Below, one piece after another: positions 11,115-21,480 of a stretch of 64,000 nucleotides of DNA. Below the pieces are notes generated by a model. It was not told where the DNA came from. It saw only the letters and a list, made by a program, of their open reading frames with translations, and did no database searches. How positions within the stretch are numbered: position 1 is the first letter of the stretch; every line of letters starts with the position of its first letter. The stretch comes from Penium margaritaceum (taxonomy: Eukaryota > Streptophyta > Zygnematophyceae > Desmidiales > Peniaceae): assembly GCA_023375785.1 (NCBI GenBank), contig SZWC01004831.1, forward strand, positions 82,187 through 146,186. Direction: 5' to 3'. The translations under genes and the position numbers were made by a program.

Positions 11115-11236
11115 GGTGGTCACTTGAATCACAGATGCGGCAAACGCTACTGCTTCTAATCTGCTTCTGCTCACACCGTCTTATACTCTCAGAAAGCCAG
11201 ATCTGTTCAAGGTTGATTCAAGAGTATGGCACACCT

Positions 11237-11248
11237 GCTCTGATACCA
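11237..11248 (-). promoter_or_regulatory. Copia primer-binding site (initiator tRNA-Met)
   Basis: The plus strand reads GCTCTGATACCA. The minus strand therefore reads TGGTATCAGAGC, the plant initiator tRNA-Met primer site, two bases downstream of the 5' LTR. Confidence 0.92.
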
Positions 11249-11250
11249 AA

Positions 11251-12087
11251 TGAAGAAATGTGGATCTTAGAATGCCATCTTGAACAAGTCCTTGACAGTC
11301 AGAACCAGCCACAAATTTTCAGCACTCGAAACTTGTCATCTGACAATGACACCAAAGTGCTACCCAGTGGCACCAGAGAGGAGAATCTGGTTATGAGCAG
11401 AAATACAACTGAACAGATTAAACTACAACTAGTCTCACATCTAGCTTATGTACTCTGGGTCTTGGTTCGGCCTCCGTCTTTGCTTGCACCGGAACGCCCT
11501 GTATGATCCACAGTGCGAGACGGCAGTCTGCTGGCGTGAGAGGACTGCGCTCGCCTTGGGATGCGATCACACTGCGCTGCTGGCTCGCTCGGACAACCTC
11601 CCCTCATTTGGCGATCCTCCTTTATTTATCTCTTTGTGGTAGGCCATGGATCTTCTTTTCTTCGGAGGTCATCGACCGTAGATTACTCATTGATAATGGA
11701 TTGACAGATCCATCATTGAAAGTAGTCCGGTGGGTGTCCGGCATCCTTTGCACTCTGCCTGGACACCTCGCTCCAGTTGTCCATGTCAGATCCTCTTCTC
11801 GCCTCCCCTCCTCGCTCCAGCCCACTCAGAACGGAAGTGTAATAAACACCATGATATAGTTTGTCGCTCACCCATAATCTCTCGAACAACAGGTACAAAG
11901 TGGACAGGACGAGGCATGGGATTATCCTCTCTCCTGATCCCAGCAAGGTAGAGTAGAGTAGAGTAGAGTAGGCAGGGCAGAGGGTGAGGGGAGAGAGTGG
12001 CGCCTCACCTCTGGCCCTCTGTCTTGCCCCTTTTTCTTTTTGTCATTTGATACACAAAGGGAAAACCTAATCCTAGTTATTCCAACA
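11251..12087 (-). repeat. Copia 5' LTR (837 bp)
   Basis: In element orientation it begins TGTTGGAATAACTAGGATTAG (12,087 leftward) and ends CATTTCTTCA (11,251), next to the PBS. TGTTGGAAT is the common start of plant copia LTRs. It contains a (GTAGA)n run. No matching 3' LTR is seen. The 11-bp satellite begins at the next base (12,088), so the copia either inserted into the array or bounds it. Confidence 0.88.
11948..11971. repeat. (GTAGA)n microsatellite inside the copia LTR
   Basis: Nearly five perfect GTAGA pentamers, followed by a G-rich GGCAGGGCAGAGGGTGAGGGGAG stretch. Confidence 0.9.
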
Positions 12088-15000
12088 CTTGTGCCCTAAT
12101 GGCGTCTGCGTTTTTCACTAGCTACGTCCTAGTTGCATCCTAGTTGCATCCTAGTTGCTCCCTACTTGCGCCCTACTTGCGCCCTAGTTGTGCCCTACTT
12201 GTGCTCTAGTTGTATCCTAGTTGCGTCCTAGTTACGTCTCAGTTAGACACTAGCTACGTCCTAGTTGTACCCTAGTTGCGCCCTAGTTGCGCCCTAGTTA
12301 CGCCCTTCCTGTGTCCTAGTTGCACCCTAGTTGCTCCCTAGTTACGTCTCAGTTGGGCACTAGCTATGCCCTAGTTGCACCCTAGATGCACCCTGAATAC
12401 GCCTTAGTTGTGCCTAACTTGCGTCCTACTTGCACCCTACTTGTGCCTTAGTTGTGTCCTAGTTCCATCCTAGGCTCGTCCTTCTTGCACCCTACTCGGT
12501 CCTACTTGCGTCCTAGTTGGACCCTAGTTTTGTCCTAGTTGCACCCTACTTGTGCCCTAGTTGCGCCCTAGTTGCGCCCTAGTTGCGCCCTACTTGCACC
12601 CTACTTGCGCCCTACTTCCGCCCTAGTTGCGCCCTAGTTGCGCCCAAATTGCACCCTAGTTGCGTCCTAGTTATACTCCAGTTGTAACCTAGTTGCGTCC
12701 TAGTTGCGCCCTAGTTGCACCTTTGTTGGGCACTAGCTACACCCTACCTGCACCTTAGTTGCGTCCTAGTTCTGCCTTACCTGCGTCCTAGTTGCGCCAT
12801 ATATGCGCCCTAGTTGCACCCTAGTTGCACTCTAGTTGCGTTCTAGTTATGCCCTAGTTGTATCCTAGTTGCACCCTAGTTGTGCCCTAGATGCGCCCTA
12901 GTTGCGCTCTAGATACGCCCTACTTGCGCACGAGTTACACCCCACTTGCGTCCTAGTTGTGTCCTAGTTGCGCCTCAGATAGGCACTAGCTATGTCCTAC
13001 TTGCACCCTACTTGCACCCTACTTGCACCCTACTTGCACCCTACTTGCGCCCTACTGTTGCCTTAGTTGTGTCCCTGTTTCGCCTCAGTTGGGCACTAGC
13101 TACGCCCTAGTTGGGCCCTAGTTGCACCCTAGTTGCTCCCTATTTGCGCCCTAGATGCGTACTAGTTGTACCATAGATGTGCCCTAGTTGTGCCCTACTT
13201 GCACCCTACTTGCGTCCTATTTGCGCACTAAACACACCCGAGTTGTGTCCTAGTTGCGCCCTATTTCTGCCCTAGTTGCACCTCAATTGGACACTAGCTA
13301 CGTCCTAGTTGCATCCTAGTTGAGTCCTAGTTGCGCCCTAGTTGCATCCTAGTTGTGTCCTACTTACGTCTTACTTGTGCCCTTGTTGCGCCCTAGTTGT
13401 GTCCTACTTGCACCCTAGTTGCACCCAAGGTGCGCCCTAGTTGCGCCCTAGTTGTACCCTACTTGCGCCCTACTTGCGACACACTTGAGCCCTAGTTACG
13501 TCCTACTTGCACCCTACTTGCACCCTACTTGCACCTAGTTGCTCTCTAGTTGCATCCTAGTTGCGTCCTAGTTGTGCCTCAGTTGGACACTAGCTACGCC
13601 CTAATTGTCCCCTAGTTGCACCCTAGTTGCACCTTAGTTTCACCCTACTTGCGTCCTACTTGCGTCCTAGTTGCGTTCTAGTTGTGCCCTAGTTATGCCG
13701 TGGTTATACCCTAGTTGCATCCTAATCATGCCTGAGTTGGACACTAGTTACACCTTAGTTGTGCCCGACTTGCACCCTAGTTACACCCTATTTGCGCCTC
13801 AGTTGGGCACTAGCTACGCCCTACTTGCGCCCTACTAGCACCCTAGTTGCGCCCTACTTACGTCCTACTTGCGCTCTAGTTACGCCCTAGTTGTGCCCTA
13901 GTTGTGCCCTAGTTGTGCCCTAGTTGCGCCCTACTTGCTCCCTAGTTGCGCCCTACTTATGTCCTAGTTGTGCCCTAGTTACGCCCTAGTTGTGTTTCAG
14001 ATGGGCACTAGTAACGTCCTAGTTGCGTCCTAGTTTCACCCTAGTTGTGTCCTAGTTGCACCCTAGTTGCGTCCTACTTGCGCCCTAGTTGTTCCCTACT
14101 TGCGTCCTAGTTGTGCCCTAGTTGCGCCCTTGTTACGTCCTAGTTGCACCCTAGTTGCACCCTAGTTGTGGCTCTTTTGGGCCCAAGTGGCGCCTCAGTT
14201 GGACACTAGCTATGCCCTAATGGTGCCCTAGTTGCGCCCTTGTTGCGCCTTAGTTGTACCCTACTTGCACCCTACGTGCCCCCTACTTGTGCCCTACTTG
14301 CGTCCTATTTGCGTCCTACTTGCATCCAACTTACGTCCTAGTTGCACCCTACTTTCGTCCTAGTTACGCTCTTCTTGCACCCTAGTTGCATCCTAGTTGC
14401 GTCTCAGTTGGGCACTAGATACGCCCTAGTTGCATCCTAGTTACCCCCTAGTTGCTCCCTACTTGTGCCGTAGTTGCACCCTAGATGTACCCTAGTTGCG
14501 TCCTACTTGCGTCCTCCTTGCGCCCTACTTGCGCCCTACATATGCCCTAGTTACGCCCTAGTTGCACCCTAGTTGCGCCTCAGTTAGGCACTAGCTACGC
14601 CGCAGTTGCGCCCTAGTTGTGCCCTAGTTGCGCCCTACTTGCGCCCTAGTTGCGCCCTAGTTGTGCCCTAGTTCCAGCCTACTTGCATCCTAGTTGTGTC
14701 CTACTTGTGTCCTAGCTACACCCTAGTTATGCCCTAGTTGCGCTTCAGTTGGACACTAGCTACGCCCTTGTTGTACCCTAGTTGCACCCTAGTTACACCC
14801 TAGTTACCCCCTAGTTACGCCCTACTTGCACCCTACTTGTGCCCTAGTTGTGCCCTAGTTGCGCCCTAGTTGTACCCTAGTTGTGCCTAACTTGTGCCCT
14901 TCTTGCACCCTAGTTACAACCTAGTTGCGTCCTAGTTGCACCCTACTTGCGTCCTAGTTGTGCCCTACTTGCTCCCTAGTTGCACCCTACGTGCGCCCTA

Positions 15001-16091
15001 CTTACGTCCCACTTGTGCCGTAGTTACACCCTAGTGGCGACCTAGTTGCGCCCTACTTGCGCCCTACTTTCTCCCTAGTTACGCCCTACTTACGTCATAC
15101 TTGCGTCCTACTTGCGTCCTAGTTGTGCCCTACATGCACCCTACTTGCACTCTACTTGCGTCCAAGATACGCCCAAGTTGCGCCCTGGTTGTATCCATAT
15201 TACGCCCTAGTTACGCTCTCGTTACGCCCTACTTGCATCCTAGTTGCGTGCTACTTGCACCCTACTTGCGCCCTAGTTGTGCCCAAGTTGCGCCCTAGTT
15301 GCGCCCTAGTTGTGCCCTAGTTGCGCCCTAGTTGTGTCCTAGTTGCGTCCTAGTTGCGCCCTAGTTGCGCCCTAGTTGCGCCCAACTTGCAGCATACTTG
15401 CACCCTACTTGCTTCCTAGTTGCGTCCTACTTGCGCCCGTCTCACCCTAGTTGTGCTCTACTTGCATCCTACTTGCACCCTAGTTGCGCCCTGTTTACAC
15501 CCTAGTTGTGTCCTAGTTGTACCCGAGTTGCATCCTACTTGTTCCCTAGTTGCGTCCTACTTGTACCCTAATTGCGTCCTAGTTGTGCCCTAGTTGCGTC
15601 CTAGTTATATCCTAGTTGCACCCTAGTTGCACCCTAGTTGCACCCTAGTTACGCCCTAGTTGTGCCAAACTTGCGTCCTACTTGCGTCCTATTTGCGCCC
15701 TAGTTGCGCCCTTACTACGCCCTGGTTGTGCCTCAGTTGGCTACTAGCTACGCCCTAGTTGTGCCCTAGTTGCGCCCTAGTTGCGCACTAGTTGTGCCCT
15801 ACTTGCATCCCAGTTACGCCCTAGTTGTACCCTAATTTCGTCCTATTTGCACCCCACTTGCGCCCTACTTGCGTCCTAGTTGTGCCCTAGTTTCACCCTA
15901 GTTGCACCCTAGTTCTGCCGTAGTTGCGTCTCAGTTGGACACTAGCTACGTCCTAGTTGCGCCCTAGTTGCGCTCTAGTTGCACCCTGGTTGCGCTCTAC
16001 TTCCACCCTACTTACATCCTAGTTGCGTCCTAGTTGCACCCTAGTTGTGCCCTACTTGCGTCCTAGTTACATCCTACTTGCGCCTACTTGC
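12088..16091. repeat. 11-bp satellite, block 1 (CCCTAGTTGCG)n
   Basis: About 4.0 kb of head-to-tail 11-bp units, all with CCCTAGTTGCG on the plus strand. Common variants are TCCTAGTTGCG, CCCTACTTGCG, CCCTAGTTGCA and CCCTAGTTGTG. The first units after the copia LTR are the most degenerate (12,088-12,120). A divergent block reading CTCAGTTGGGCACTAGCTAC recurs at irregular intervals (for example near 12,231, 12,343, 13,086, 13,800 and 14,400). The higher-order markers found after 21 kb were not spotted here. There is no gene: short open frames at 15,101-15,320 are products of the repeat. Confidence 0.95.
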
Positions 16092-16199
16092 ACGAGTTAG
16101 AGTTAATAAGACCACTTTCATACACTAGAGGACCTACGTACAATAGATGTGGTTTCTAGGATGTGAGAGAGGCACATAGTGGTGGCACTGTCTATACAT

Positions 16200-18815
16200 G
16201 TTTTGTTTAATTTCCTTATTGTTTCATTGCAACATCGCTTGTCTAGTGATACACTCCTTCACATACTTACCTCAAACCCTTTTGTCTTTTGGACCCCTCC
16301 CCCCCTCCCCCCCGTCGAGTGGAAAGTGTGTGAGAGGAGTGTATGAGAGAGTGAACCAAATTTTGTTTGAAAGTGATGTACAAAAGTACACGTATGTACA
16401 AGGATGAGAAACTTCACAGAAGGGGCAGGAGAAGGTGATCATGTACACAAATGTTTTTTTTCAACTTAACGTCACTTGTTTAGTAATACACTCCTTCTTA
16501 TACTTACTTCATACACTTCTGTCTTTTGAACCCCCCTCCACCTCCTCCCTCCCCCGTCAAGTGGAAAGTGTATGAGAGGAGTGTATGAGGGAGTGAACCG
16601 ATTTTGTATGATAGCAAAATATAAAAGTACACTTGTGTAAAAGGAGGAGAAACGTCATAGACGTCAAAAGAGACCATGTACACAAATGAAATATTTCAAC
16701 GTAACATCACTTGTTAAGTGATACACTCCTTCATACACTAAGCCCGTACACTTTTGCCGTTTGGACCCCCCCTTCCCATGACCCCCCCTCCCCCCATAAA
16801 GTGGAAAGTGTATGAGAGGATTGTATAAGAGATTGAACAAAATTTGGTATGACGGTGACATACAAAAGTACACTTGTATGCAAGGGATAGAAACCAATCA
16901 CATGATACATGATAACCTATCACTTCATGGAAGTGATAGGTTATCATGTACACAAATGTATCACTTNTTTGCCGTTTGGACCCCCCCTTCCCATGACCCC
17001 CCCTCCCCCCATAAAGTGGAAAGTGTATGAGAGGATTGTATAAGAGATTGAACAAAATTTGGTATGACGGTGACATACAAAAGTACACTTGTATGCAAGG
17101 GATAGAAACCAATCACATGATACATGATAACCTATCACTTCATGGAAGTGATAGGTTATCATGTACACAAATGTATCACTTCAACGTAACATCACTTGTT
17201 AAGTGATGCACTCCGTCATACACTTGTCTCACACACTTTTGTTATTTGGAATCCCCTCCTCCGAACCCTCTCTCCCCCCTGCCCTCCTCCCGGTCGAGTG
17301 GAAAGTGTATGAGGGGAGTGTATGAGGGGGTGAACAAAAGATAATATGATGGTGACATACAAAAGTATACTTGTATACAAGGAGGAGAACCTCACATAAG
17401 TGGTAGATGATTATGTACACAAATATCTTTTTTTAATGTAACGTCACCTGTTTAGTGATACACTCCTTTGTACACTTACCTCATACACTATTGTCTTTTG
17501 GACACCCCCACCTTCCTCCCCCATCAAGTGGAAAGTGTATGAGGGGAGTGTATGAGGGAGCGAACAGATTTTAGTATGATAGTGACATACAGAAGTACAC
17601 TTTTGTACAAGGAGGAGAAACATCATAGAGGTCACATGAGATCATGTACACAAATTTATTACTTCAAGGTAACGTCACTTATTCAGTGTTACACTCCTTC
17701 TTACACTTGCCTCATACACTTTTGCCATTTGGATCCCTCCCCTTTGACCTCCTCCCCCCCCTCCGTCAAGTGGAAAGTGTATGAGGGGATTGTCTGAGGG
17801 AATGAACAAATTTTGGTATGACAGTGACATACAAAAATACACTTGTGTAAAAGGAGGAGAGACTTCATAAAAGTTTTATGGGATCATATACACAAATGGA
17901 TTATTTCGGCGTAACATCACTTGTTAAGTAATACACTCCTTCATACACTTACATCGTACACTTTTATCCTTTGGATCCCCCCCAATCCCTCCCCCTCCCC
18001 GTCAAGTACAAAATGAATGGGAGGATTGTATGAGGGGGTGAACAAATTTTGGTATGACAGTGACATACAAAAGTACACTTGTGTACAAGGAGTTAAAACT
18101 TCATCGAAGTGATATCATGTACACAAATGTATTATTTCAACGTAACTTCATTTGTTAAGTGATACACTCCTTCATACACTTGTCTCATACACTTTTGTCA
18201 TTTCGACCCCCCTCCTCCGACTCCACCCCTCCCAGTCAAGTGGAAAGTGTATGAGGGGATTGTATGAGGGAGTGAACAGAAACATGTATGATGGAGGTAT
18301 ACAAAAGTACACTTGTGTACAATAAAGAGAAACATCATACAAGTTATATGAGTTCATAACGTCACTTGTGCAGTCATACACTCCTTCATAGACTTACCTT
18401 GTACACTTTTGTCGTTTGGACGCCCCCTCTCCTCCCCCTCCCGTCAAGTGGAAAGTGTATGCGGAGAGTCTGTGGAGGAGTTAACAGAATCTAGTATGAC
18501 AATGACATAAAAAATATACACTCCTGAATAAGGAGGAGAAACTTCATGGAAGTGATAGGTTATCATTTACACAGATGTGTCATTTCAACGTAACGTTACT
18601 TCTTTAGTGATACACTCCTTCAGACACTTGTCTCATATGCTTTGTCCTTTGGACCCTTCCCCCCACCGTCTCCTCCCCCCTGTCCAGTGGAAAGTGTATG
18701 AGGGGAGTGTATATGGGAGTGGACAGAGGTTAAAATGACAAAGACATACAAAAGTACACTTGTGTACAAGGAAGAGAAACTTTATTGTTGTGACAGGACA
18801 TCATGTACACAACCG
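16200..18815. repeat. ~235-bp tandem repeat with internal hairpin, about ten units
   Basis: The shared anchor TACACTCC starts at 16,250, 16,487, 16,722, 17,207 (as TGCACTCC), 17,459, 17,690, 17,932, 18,163, 18,377 and 18,611. Spacing is 214-252 bp, apart from 485 bp across an assembly duplication (270 bp once that is removed). Each unit has, in order: CACTTGTTAAGTG-like dyad, TACACTCCTTCATACAC, CTCATACACTTTTG, a C-rich CCCCCCTCCCC stretch, AAGTGGAAAGTGTATGAG, a GTACACTTGTGTAC palindrome and ATCATGTACACAAATG. CTCATACACTTT and AAAGTGTATGAG pair exactly (for example 17,711-17,722 with 17,774-17,785), putting the C-rich run in the loop. It has no coding potential. Confidence 0.88.
16753..17181. 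repeat. Perfect 214-bp direct duplication around a single N (probable assembly artefact)
   Basis: 16,753-16,966 and 16,968-17,181 appear identical over 214 bp, separated only by the N at 16,967. Neighbouring units of this array differ clearly from one another, so a perfect pair meeting exactly at an N most likely reflects two overlapping contig ends joined without merging. Confidence 0.85.
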
Positions 18816-21480
18816 GGATTCTTGTAATAGCTCTTAAAGTGTAAATCTATGTAGAAGTTACACGGAAGATTCTTCATTATGTGACGTCGTCCTCCGATCC
18901 GAAGAGGAATATTCTATGAAAGTTACCATAATGTATGGGTGAGTACAAGGAAGGTGCTTGGAATTTACGTGTACAGAAAAATATGTGGTGTACACAGATA
19001 TAGTAGTGCATGAATTTGGGGTGATTGGGACTAAATGACTTGCGCCCTAGTTGCGTCCTAGTTACGCCTCAGTTGGGCACTAGCTAAGCCCTAGTTTTGT
19101 CCTAGTTGCACCCTAATTGCATCCTACATGAACCCTAATTGCACCCTACTCGTGCCCCAGTTGTATCCTAGTTGCGTCCTAGTTTCACCCTAGTTGAGTC
19201 CTAGTTGTGCCCTACTTGGGCCCTAGTTGCACCCTAGTTGCACCTCAGTTGGGCACTAGATACACCATAGTTGTACCCTAGTGGCATCCTAATTGCGCCC
19301 TAGTAGCCCCCTACTTGCGCCCTAGTTGCACCCTAGTTGTGCCCTTGTTGCACCCTACTTGCGTCCTACTTGCGTCCTGGTTGCGCCCTAGTTGCACCCA
19401 CTTGCGCCCTACTTGCACCCTAGATGTGCCCTCGTTGCGTCCTAGTTGCGCCTAGTTGTATCCTAGTTGTGCCCTAATTGCACACTACTTGAGCCCAACT
19501 TGCGCTCTAGTTGCACCCTAGTTGCACCTTAGTTGCATCCTAGTTGCGCCCTAGTTGCGCCCTAGTTGCGCCCTAGTTGCGCCTTACTTGCGCCATACTT
19601 GCACCCTAGTTGCGCCTCAGTTGGACACTAGCTATGCCGTAGTAGCGTCCTACTTGTGCCCTAGTTACGTCCTTGTTGTACCCTACTTGTGTCCTAGTTG
19701 CACCCTAGTTGCACCCTAGTTGCGCCCTAGTTGCACTCTAGTTGTGTCCTTGTTACACAATACTTGCGTCCTAGTTGTGTCCTAGTTGCTCCTACTTGCA
19801 CCCTACTTGTGTCCTAGTTGGCCCTTACTTGTGTCCTACTTGTGCCCTACTTGCACCCTACTTGCACCATAGTTACGCCCTACTTCAGCCCTAGTTGCAC
19901 CCTACTTACGCCCTACTTGCGCCCTAGTTACACACTAGTTGCACCTTAGTTGCACCCTAGTTGCGCCCTAGTTGCGCCCTAGTTGTGCCCTAGTTCCACC
20001 CTACTTGCGCCCTAGTTGTACCCTAGTTGCGCCCTAGTTCCACCCTAGGTGTTCCCTACTTGTACCCTTCTTGCGTCCTAGTTGCTTCCTAGTTGCGCCC
20101 TAGTTGTACCCTACGTGCACCCTTGTTGCGCCCTACTAGTGTCCTAGTTGTACCCTACTTGCGCCCTACTTGCGTCCTACTTGTGCCCTAGTTGCGCCTT
20201 ACTTGCGCCCTAGTTACGCCCTACTTGCGTCCTACTTGCACCCTAGTTGCACCCTGATTGCACCCTACTTAAGCCATACTTGCGTCCTACTCGCTCCCTA
20301 GTTGCGCCCTACTTACGCCCTACTTGCGCCCTACTTGCGCCCTAGTTGTACCCTACATACACCCTAGTTACACCCTACTTGCGTCCTACTTGCGCCCTAC
20401 TTGCACCCTAGTTGCATCCTAGTTACGCCCTAGTTGTGTCCTAGTTACGCCCTACTTGCGCCCTAGTTGTGTCCCACTTGTGCCTTACTTGCGTCCTAGT
20501 TGTGCCCTAGTTGCGCCCTAGTTATGCCCTAGTTGCACCCTAGTTGCGCCCTAGTTATGCCCTACTTGCGTCCCACTTGCGCCATACTTGCGTCCTACTA
20601 GCGTAATAGTTCCGCCCTAGTTGCTTTCTAGTTACGCCCTAGGTACGCTTCTGTTGGAAACTAGCTATGTCCTAGTTACGCCCTAGTTTCGTCCTAGTTG
20701 CGCCCTACTTGCACCCTACTTGGACCCTCGTTGCGCCCTACTTGCACCCTAGTTAAGCCCTAGTTACGTCCTAGTTGTGCCCTACTTGCGTCCTAGCTGT
20801 ATCCTACTTGCCCGCTACTTGCGTCCTAGTTGTGTCCTAGTTGCACCCTAGTTGCGTCCTAGTTGCGTCCAAGTTGCGCCCTAGTTGCGGCCTATTTGCA
20901 CCCTAGTTGCACTCTAATTGCGCCCTAGTTGCGCCCTGGTTGCACCTCAATTGGGTACTAGCTACGCCCTAGTTGAACCCTAGTTGTACCCTAGTTGCAT
21001 CCTAGTAGCACCCTCCTTGTGCCCTAGTTACGCCCTAGATGTATCCTACTTGCGTCCTACTTGGACCCTACTTGTGCCCTATTTGTGCCCTAGTTGCGCC
21101 CTAGTTACGTCCTTGTTACATCTTAGTTTCGCCGTAGTTGCATCTCAGTTGGACACTAGCTACACCCTAGTTGTACCCTAGTTGCGCTCTAGTTGCACCC
21201 TAGTTTCGTCCTACTTCCGTCCTACTTGCGCCCTAGTTGCATCCTAGTTGTACCCTAGTTGTGCCTTTCTTGTATCCTAGTTGCACCCTACTTACGTCCT
21301 AGTTGCGTCCTAGTTGCGCCTCAGTTGAGCACTAGTTACGTCCTAGTTTCACCCTAGCTGCACCCTACTTGCACCCTAAATGCACCCTAGTTGCGTCCTC
21401 CTTGCGCCCTAGTCGCATCCTAGTTGCGCCCAAGTTGCGCCCTATTTGCACCCTAGTTGCGCTCTAGTTGCACCTCAGTT

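Larger units (their letters stand above)
1507..12087 (-). mobile_element. Ty1/copia LTR retrotransposon fossil, incomplete, split by a gypsy insertion
   Basis: The element lies on the minus strand in two segments, 1,507-4,142 and 10,473-12,087, separated by a nested gypsy element. From right to left it has a 5' LTR, a PBS, gag, a CCHC knuckle, protease, integrase, and then only the start of reverse transcriptase. This order (integrase before RT) is diagnostic of copia. The rest of RT, RNase H and the 3' LTR are not in the window, so the copy is truncated as well as interrupted. With a single LTR its age cannot be estimated from LTR divergence, but it predates the gypsy. It is a broken copy. 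Confidence 0.9.
16092..19037. other. 2.9-kb non-satellite insert in the satellite
   Basis: The satellite stops in CTACTTGC (ending 16,091) and resumes with ACTTGCGCCC (from 19,038). The six bases ACTTGC occur on both sides (16,086-16,091 and 19,038-19,043), a possible target duplication or simply the satellite phase. The inside holds a unique left flank (16,092-16,200), a ~235-bp tandem array (16,200-18,815) and a unique AT-rich right flank (18,816-19,037). No coding domain or clear terminal inverted repeat was found. It could be a non-autonomous element or captured foreign satellite. Confidence 0.6.

Noticed and set aside
16664-18381. Repeated minus-strand frames (about 60-124 codons) in the ~235-bp array
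   Set aside because: The same peptide recurs only because the DNA repeats. Units drift in length by non-multiples of three, and the longest frame spans the N artefact.
16086-19043. Calling the 2.9-kb insert a typical TIR transposon
   Set aside because: Only a 6-bp match ACTTGC flanks it, which could be satellite phase. The ends ACGAGTTAGAG and GGGACTAAATG do not form an inverted repeat, and no transposase was found.
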